DNA of 64,000 nt from Mytilus galloprovincialis. Lineage: Eukaryota > Mollusca > Bivalvia > Mytilida > Mytilidae. The position numbers and the translations under genes were made by a program. The notes under the pieces are model-generated. The model was given only the letters and a program-made list of their open reading frames with translations, did no database searches and was not told the DNA's origin. The stretch lies in assembly GCF_965363235.1 (NCBI RefSeq), contig NC_134843.1, positions 4,154,001 through 4,218,000 of the forward strand, written 5' to 3'. Shown here one piece after another: positions 59,650 through 64,000 of the stretch; position 1 is the stretch's first letter, and each line of letters starts with the position of its first letter.

Positions 59650-59811
59650 ATGTCTACAGGTGGAAATCTTGTTGTGCCGATGGTATTATGGGGAGATAAC
59701 TGTCCTACTCACTGTATATCAGCTGTGTTGATGACACCCGACCAGAGAACTATTATCACTGGATGTAATGATGGACAGCTTGGTATATGGGATGTCACAG
59801 AAAATTGGCAG
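59650..59811 (+). CDS. WDR7: WDR7 (rabconnectin-3 beta), first coding exon
   Basis: Fifty-four codons begin at ATG 59650 and end at CAG|GTAAAT (donor GT at 59812). The acceptor is at 59637, so 12 bases of 5' untranslated sequence precede the ATG. The peptide starts MSTGGNLVVPMVLWGDN and contains PTHCISAVLMTPD, GCNDGQL and IWDVTENWQ, the first WD40 blade (W47-D48). It follows the N terminus of vertebrate WDR7 (LVLPIVLWG, PTHCISAVLLT, TGCHDGQI, LWDL) nearly residue for residue, from memory. WDR7 is a large WD-repeat protein that partners DMXL proteins and promotes V-ATPase assembly and vesicle acidification. The frame leaves the exon in phase 0; no second exon was found before 64000. Longer frames starting upstream at 59539 read through intron. 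Confidence 0.87.
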
Positions 59812-60590
59812 GTAAATGCACCACTGTTCTTTATTTTTTTTATTTTATATAGTTGATAAAGACTAATACACATATTCAGGTAAACATAACATTGTTATAA
59901 AATCATTGTTATTCTTTCCAATAAGTCCTTAAATATGATATAATCAACAAAAGAGAGAAGTAATAATTTTTTCAAACACAAAAATTGGACGAAATTAGTG
60001 TATTGATCTGACACTAATAGATTAGGAACAAAAATTTATAAGAAAATAATTTCTGACAGCAAAACATTCAAGCAATATAATATACTGTATGGTTAAAATT
60101 CCCGACAAAGAACACTGAGAACCAGTTTATTACATGTATAAGTGGAAAAATATTGCTAGCTAAAACACACATACATGTATTATAAGATATAAACTCTGTA
60201 TTCAATGTACAAAAAAATAAAATGTATATAAAAAAAAGTAAAATCACAAAAATACTGAACTCAGGAAAATTCAAAATGGAAAGTCCCTAATCAAATGGCA
60301 AAATCAATAATAAAACACATCAAATGAATGGACAACTGTCATATTCCTGACTTGGTACAGGATTATTGCATTTAAGCTTTTTGAGAGAAATTGTACCAGA
60401 TTACCCTTATCATAGACATTTTTATGTTTGATATTCAGAAAGAGAATTCAAAATTGTTCTTAGATATAACCTATGCTCTCAATATCAACAAAAAAGGAAA
60501 CAAACAGCTTATAACCAATAAATAAGGTGAACAAATACTAAAGCTCCGCCCTTGTAATAGTGATTAAGATTATAACAAATTGACTGTTGT
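59812..60590 (+). other. WDR7: WDR7 intron, proximal part
   Basis: AT-rich, no exon found. 60230-60365 is a mussel repeat (AAAATACTGAACTCAGG, ATGGACAACTGTCATATTCC) shared with 2805-2915. Confidence 0.6.
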
Positions 60591-60784
60591 CAGGGTTCTC
60601 ACTAAGAATTTTTGAAGGCGAGTCCAGGGACTCATCATTTTTAGCCATGATGAGTCCAACAGCAAGAAGTAAATATTTTATTGCAATATAATGTAATATT
60701 TTAGTCTACATTTCCTAACGGAGCAATGAAATGACAGATCACTTTTAAACATTTGTTACAAAATGATGATATTTTTGTTTAACT

Positions 60785-61235
60785 GGTCCGAGACCACAAT
60801 TGTCGTCCCTTGATTTTCGTTGTTCACGAATATAGTCCCTAGTGTTAACAGTGGGCTACTTGCCAATAATTTTTATACCCCTTCCAAATTTATTTCTCCG
60901 AGTTTAATGCCTCAAATTGTAAGTAGGGGGGTGAAATTACACTGTAAAAAAATTTGGGTCCAGAATTTTACAGGAAAGTAGTGATTTGGTCTAGCTGAAA
61001 AAGGTTAAAAATTAGCACTTCGGAAGCTGTCAAAAGATTTCAAGACACCCTAAACACAAAATTGTCCATATTTTGAGTTAGAGGCGATGAAGTTTTCTAT
61101 AATTTTGATATAATTTGTCCCAAAAGTAGTACAACACACTGTAAAAGTTTCATTGGGAAAGCGCAGGTGGGATTTTTTTTATTTTCATTTATGTTCTAAA
61201 AGAAATGCACTACGAATTAATTGTGTTCTCGGACC
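60785..61235 (+). repeat. 451-bp repeat, left copy
   Basis: Continues on its right with TAAGAGGTG, the mirror of CACCTATTA that precedes the older copy near 28550. The original single element therefore seems to have ends CACCTMTTAGGTCCGAGA. Confidence 0.8.
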
Positions 61236-62532
61236 TAAGAGGTGAAGTCTGTAAATATAGAATCTGTACTTTGGCAACTTCCCTAAATGATTTGGTGGTG
61301 TCACTTTGTCAAATAGCATGAAACTAAAGGATTTAAACTTTTATTTTATAGAATTTCTGCAAAAATGACCAACTTTGGCATTTTATGGTCAAAATAGGCA
61401 TTTCAAGGTTTTTTCAATATTGATGCATACATGGCATCCTGACTTTCTATCTGACAGGTTTTCATGTGTCAATACTTGTGTTTATATGCCTTTATCTAGT
61501 ACTTTTACTTGTTTATGAACTCAGAATCTACAGAAAAGAAGGATATTTCAGATAATATGTACAAAATGTGTTGTATAAATGACCCTTGTCTAACGCCCTG
61601 TTTGGATGAAGTCAAAAGTGGGGTTCTTGGTACATAAAATTTGAAGTCTATAATAAAGACCTCACTAAATTTGTATCAAAAGCACTTTACAATGTCTAAT
61701 GTACCTGTTCCATTTCACATAATATCTTTCTTTTCTTCTGTAGGATAGCAAGTGGTTTAAATATAAGCCTGTTGAGACTAAAATTGCATTCAAGTTTTTC
61801 ATTAAAAAGGCAAAAATCTTTGTATCAGACCATACTGTCTGTAAGAAAAGTTAATTGCAAGAGCCTTTTTGTGCTCAGATTTGTTGTATCATGTCACATG
61901 AGTATAGAAATGATAAAAAGGGCACAATTTTTTATTTCTTATAGCCTCAATATGCATTTTTTAATGTAAATATGTGGCACGGCTTAAATTGACCCTTATT
62001 TTTTTCCAGTCTTGCTTGGCTTAAGACCCTTTTAAAGTAATATGATATGCTATTTGTAACTTTTCTTTCTATTTAAAGTACATTCAATACATATGTAAGG
62101 ATTATTTATAACCAAAAAGCTTCACAAATTTAAAATTGCTGGAATATATTACATCTTCATGTAAGGCCCCCTTTCATTGAAAAACCTCAAATTTTAGGCC
62201 CAGGCTGATATAAATTTGACTTTTGAATAATTATGCTAAGTCTGATAAATCAAATGAGTACTCTATTGCTTTTAGTACATAATAAATGATATATTAGGGC
62301 ATTTGAAAAGTATTTTTTTGCAACATTTTAATTTTCAAAGCCCAAAATGTTGATAGTTGAAATTTTTCAATTTTAACGTCAAAATTTAACACGCAAAGAT
62401 GAGTATAGAATTTAACATAGTGTCTATAATATATATCCTATTGTTATGAAACTTTGCAAGCAGTGTTATAATTAATTAAGCTTTGGTCATACCAAGTTTT
62501 TTTAAGATTTGTCAACTCTTTCTATCCTATTA

Positions 62533-62983
62533 GGTCCGAGACCACAATTGTCGTCCCTTGATTTTCGTTGTTCACGAATATAGTCCCTAGTGTTAACAGT
62601 GGGCTACTTGCCAATAATTTTTATACCCCTTCCAAATTTATTTCTCCGAGTTTAATGCCTCAAATTGTAAGTAGGGGGGTGAAATTACACTGTAAAAAAA
62701 TTTGGGTCCAGAATTTTACAGGAAAGTAGTGATTTGGTCTAGCTGAAAAAGGTTAAAAATTAGCACTTCGGAAGCTGTCAAAAGATTTCAAGACACCCTA
62801 AACACAAAATTGTCCATATTTTGAGTTAGAGGCGATGAAGTTTTCTATAATTTTGATATAATTTGTCCCAAAAGTAGTACAACACACTGTAAAAGTTTCA
62901 TTGGGAAAGCGCAGGTGGGATTTTTTTTATTTTCATTTATGTTCTAAAAGAAATGCACTACGAATTAATTGTGTTCTCGGACC
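62533..62983 (+). repeat. 451-bp repeat, right copy
   Basis: Preceded by TCCTATTA, the family's own left end, and followed by AACT. It is identical to the left copy as far as I can read. Confidence 0.8.
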
Positions 62984-63194
62984 AACTTTATACAAAATAT
63001 TTCAATCTTAATGCATCTGTGGACTCACCAGTTTTGAAAATGGTGAGTCCAGACAGATTTTGATGAGTCCGGGACTCATGGACTCGCCTTAGTGAGAACC
63101 CTGCTGCTGTACCCCTTATTTTGACATTTATACCTATTATGTCTGTTTATTTTTGTTCACAAATTGTTTTCATTATAATGGATTTTTTATGTGA

Positions 63195-63247
63195 CTGTCA
63201 TACAAGTGAGAGGTTTAGCTACATGAAGCTATAAAACCAGGTTAAAT
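63195..63247 (+). repeat. Interspersed repeat from which the minisatellite grew
   Basis: GTGAGAGGTTTAGCTACATG and AAAACCAGGTTAAATCCACC match 19015-19075. The tandem array begins inside this repeat. Confidence 0.65.
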
Positions 63248-64000
63248 CCACCATTTCTACATAGTAAATGTCTAGATACCAAGTCAGGAGTATGACAGTT
63301 GTTATCCATCCACCATTTCTACATAGTAAATGTCTAGATACCAAGTCAGGAGTATGACAGTTGTTATCCATCCACCATTTCTACATAGTAAATGTCTAGA
63401 TACCAAGTCAGGAGTATGACAGTTGTTATCCATCCACCATTTCTACATAGTAAATGTCTAGATACCAAGTCAGGAGTATGACAGTTGTTATCCATCCACC
63501 ATTTCTACATAGTAAATGTCTAGATACCAAGTCAGGAGTATGACAGTTGTTATCCATCCACCATTTCTACATAGTAAATGTCTAGATACCAAGTCAGGAG
63601 TATGACAGTTGTTATCCATCCACCATTTCTACATAGTAAATGTCTAGATACCAAGTCAGGAGTATGACAGTTGTTATCCATCCACCATTTCTACATAGTA
63701 AATGTCTAGATACCAAGTCAGGAGTATGACAGTTGTTATCCATCCACCATTTCTACATAGTAAATGTCTAGATACCAAGTCAGGAGTATGACAGTTGTTA
63801 TCCATCCACCATTTCTACATAGTAAATGTCTAGATACCAAGTCAGGAGTATGACAGTTGTTATCCATCCACCATTTCTACATAGTAAATGTCTAGATACC
63901 AAGTCAGGAGTATGACAGTTGTTATCCATCCACCATTTCTACATAGTAAATGTCTAGATACCAAGTCAGGAGTATGACAGTTGTTATCCATCCACCATTT
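63248..64000 (+). repeat. Perfect 62-bp minisatellite, at least 12 copies
   Basis: The unit begins CCACCATTTCTACATAGTAA and contains ACCAAGTCAGGAGTATGACA. Starts at 63248 and 63310 fix the period at 62, and copies look identical to the window edge. It lies in the WDR7 intron and continues beyond 64000. It is not a CRISPR array: there are no variable spacers and the genome is animal. Confidence 0.95.

Larger units (their letters stand above)
60785..62983. mobile_element. Composite element: two identical 451-bp repeats flanking 1.3 kb
   Basis: 60785-61235 and 62533-62983 read identical by eye. Each starts GGTCCGAGACCACAATT and ends AATTGTGTTCTCGGACC. AACT stands just outside both outer ends, suggesting a 4-bp target duplication for the whole unit. 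The 1.3-kb centre has no recognisable gene. Direct terminal repeats recall LTR elements, but the inverted ends recall DNA elements, so the class is open. Confidence 0.7.
60591..63103. mobile_element. hAT-like element (CAGGGTTCTCACTAAG) interrupted by a 2.2-kb insertion
   Basis: The left end CAGGGTTCTCACTAAG with GGCGAGTCCAGGGACTCATC and the right end GGACTCATGGACTCGCC with TTAGTGAGAACCCTG are inverted. CTGTTGT before and CTGCTGT after look like an aged target duplication; CAGGG ends and an approximately 8-bp duplication fit hAT elements. Without the insertion it would be a MITE of about 310 bp. Confidence 0.7.

Noticed and set aside
61741-61851. Possible second WDR7 exon after the acceptor-like CTTCTGTAG
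   Set aside because: The frame (DSKWFKYKPVETKIAF) ends at a stop without a donor, does not resemble WDR7, and lies inside the 2.2-kb repeat insertion.
60785-62983. Firm assignment as an LTR retrotransposon
   Set aside because: The 451-bp repeats are direct and identical, but they end in inverted GGTCCGAG/CTCGGACC rather than TG/CA, an older single copy exists, and no retroelement gene is seen between them.
63248-64000. CRISPR array
   Set aside because: The whole 62-bp unit repeats without variable spacers, there are no cas genes, and the genome is animal.

Overview
The window looks like nuclear DNA of a bivalve mollusc, most likely a mussel (Mytilus or a close relative). It is very AT-rich, coding sequence is sparse and split by introns, and it is packed with interspersed repeats that I recognise from memory as typical mussel repeats: the GAAGATGTGGTATGATTGCC family, the elements ending in GTGAGCT hairpins, and pearl-like elements with tandem cores and (GACG)n tails. 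No search was run, so the species call is an inference.

One host gene is clear. At 59650-59811 (+) lies the first coding exon of WDR7 (rabconnectin-3 beta); the rest of the gene must lie beyond 64000. Everything from 59812 to the right edge is its first coding intron, filled with a nested repeat stack and a perfect 62-bp minisatellite that runs off the window.

The most striking object is a 12.77-kb mobile element at 4034-16803. It has about 444-bp terminal inverted repeats that are more than 99% identical, a perfect 6-bp target duplication (CGTATG), and one whole integrase gene with a DDE catalytic domain (6626-7882), probably with two small upstream coding exons. It sits inside the reverse transcriptase of an older LINE on the minus strand, whose pieces lie on both sides (3600-4033 and 16804-19700). 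The 6-bp duplication, long inverted repeats and integrase recall Polintons, but no polymerase or capsid gene is visible; most of the interior is ordinary mussel repeat.

The layout from left to right is as follows. 1-3600 holds pearl-like and other mussel repeats. 3600-19700 is the LINE with the large integrase element inside it. 20000-23400 holds a pearl-like element and a 147-bp tandem array. 26800-28570 is a GGTCCGAG element split by a complete pearl-like element. 28970-38430 is an approximately 2.6-kb tandem segmental duplication with conserved minus-strand splice sites, containing a SINE and interrupted by a pearl-like element with a 169-bp core. 39000-41320 holds small MITEs, a minisatellite and a LINE 3' end. 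43784-44950 is another pearl-like element (168-bp core). 45400-53100 holds minisatellites, a small duplication with coding character and more pearl-like elements. 53500-59000 is a run of inverted-repeat DNA elements. 59638-64000 is the start of WDR7 and its repeat-rich intron.
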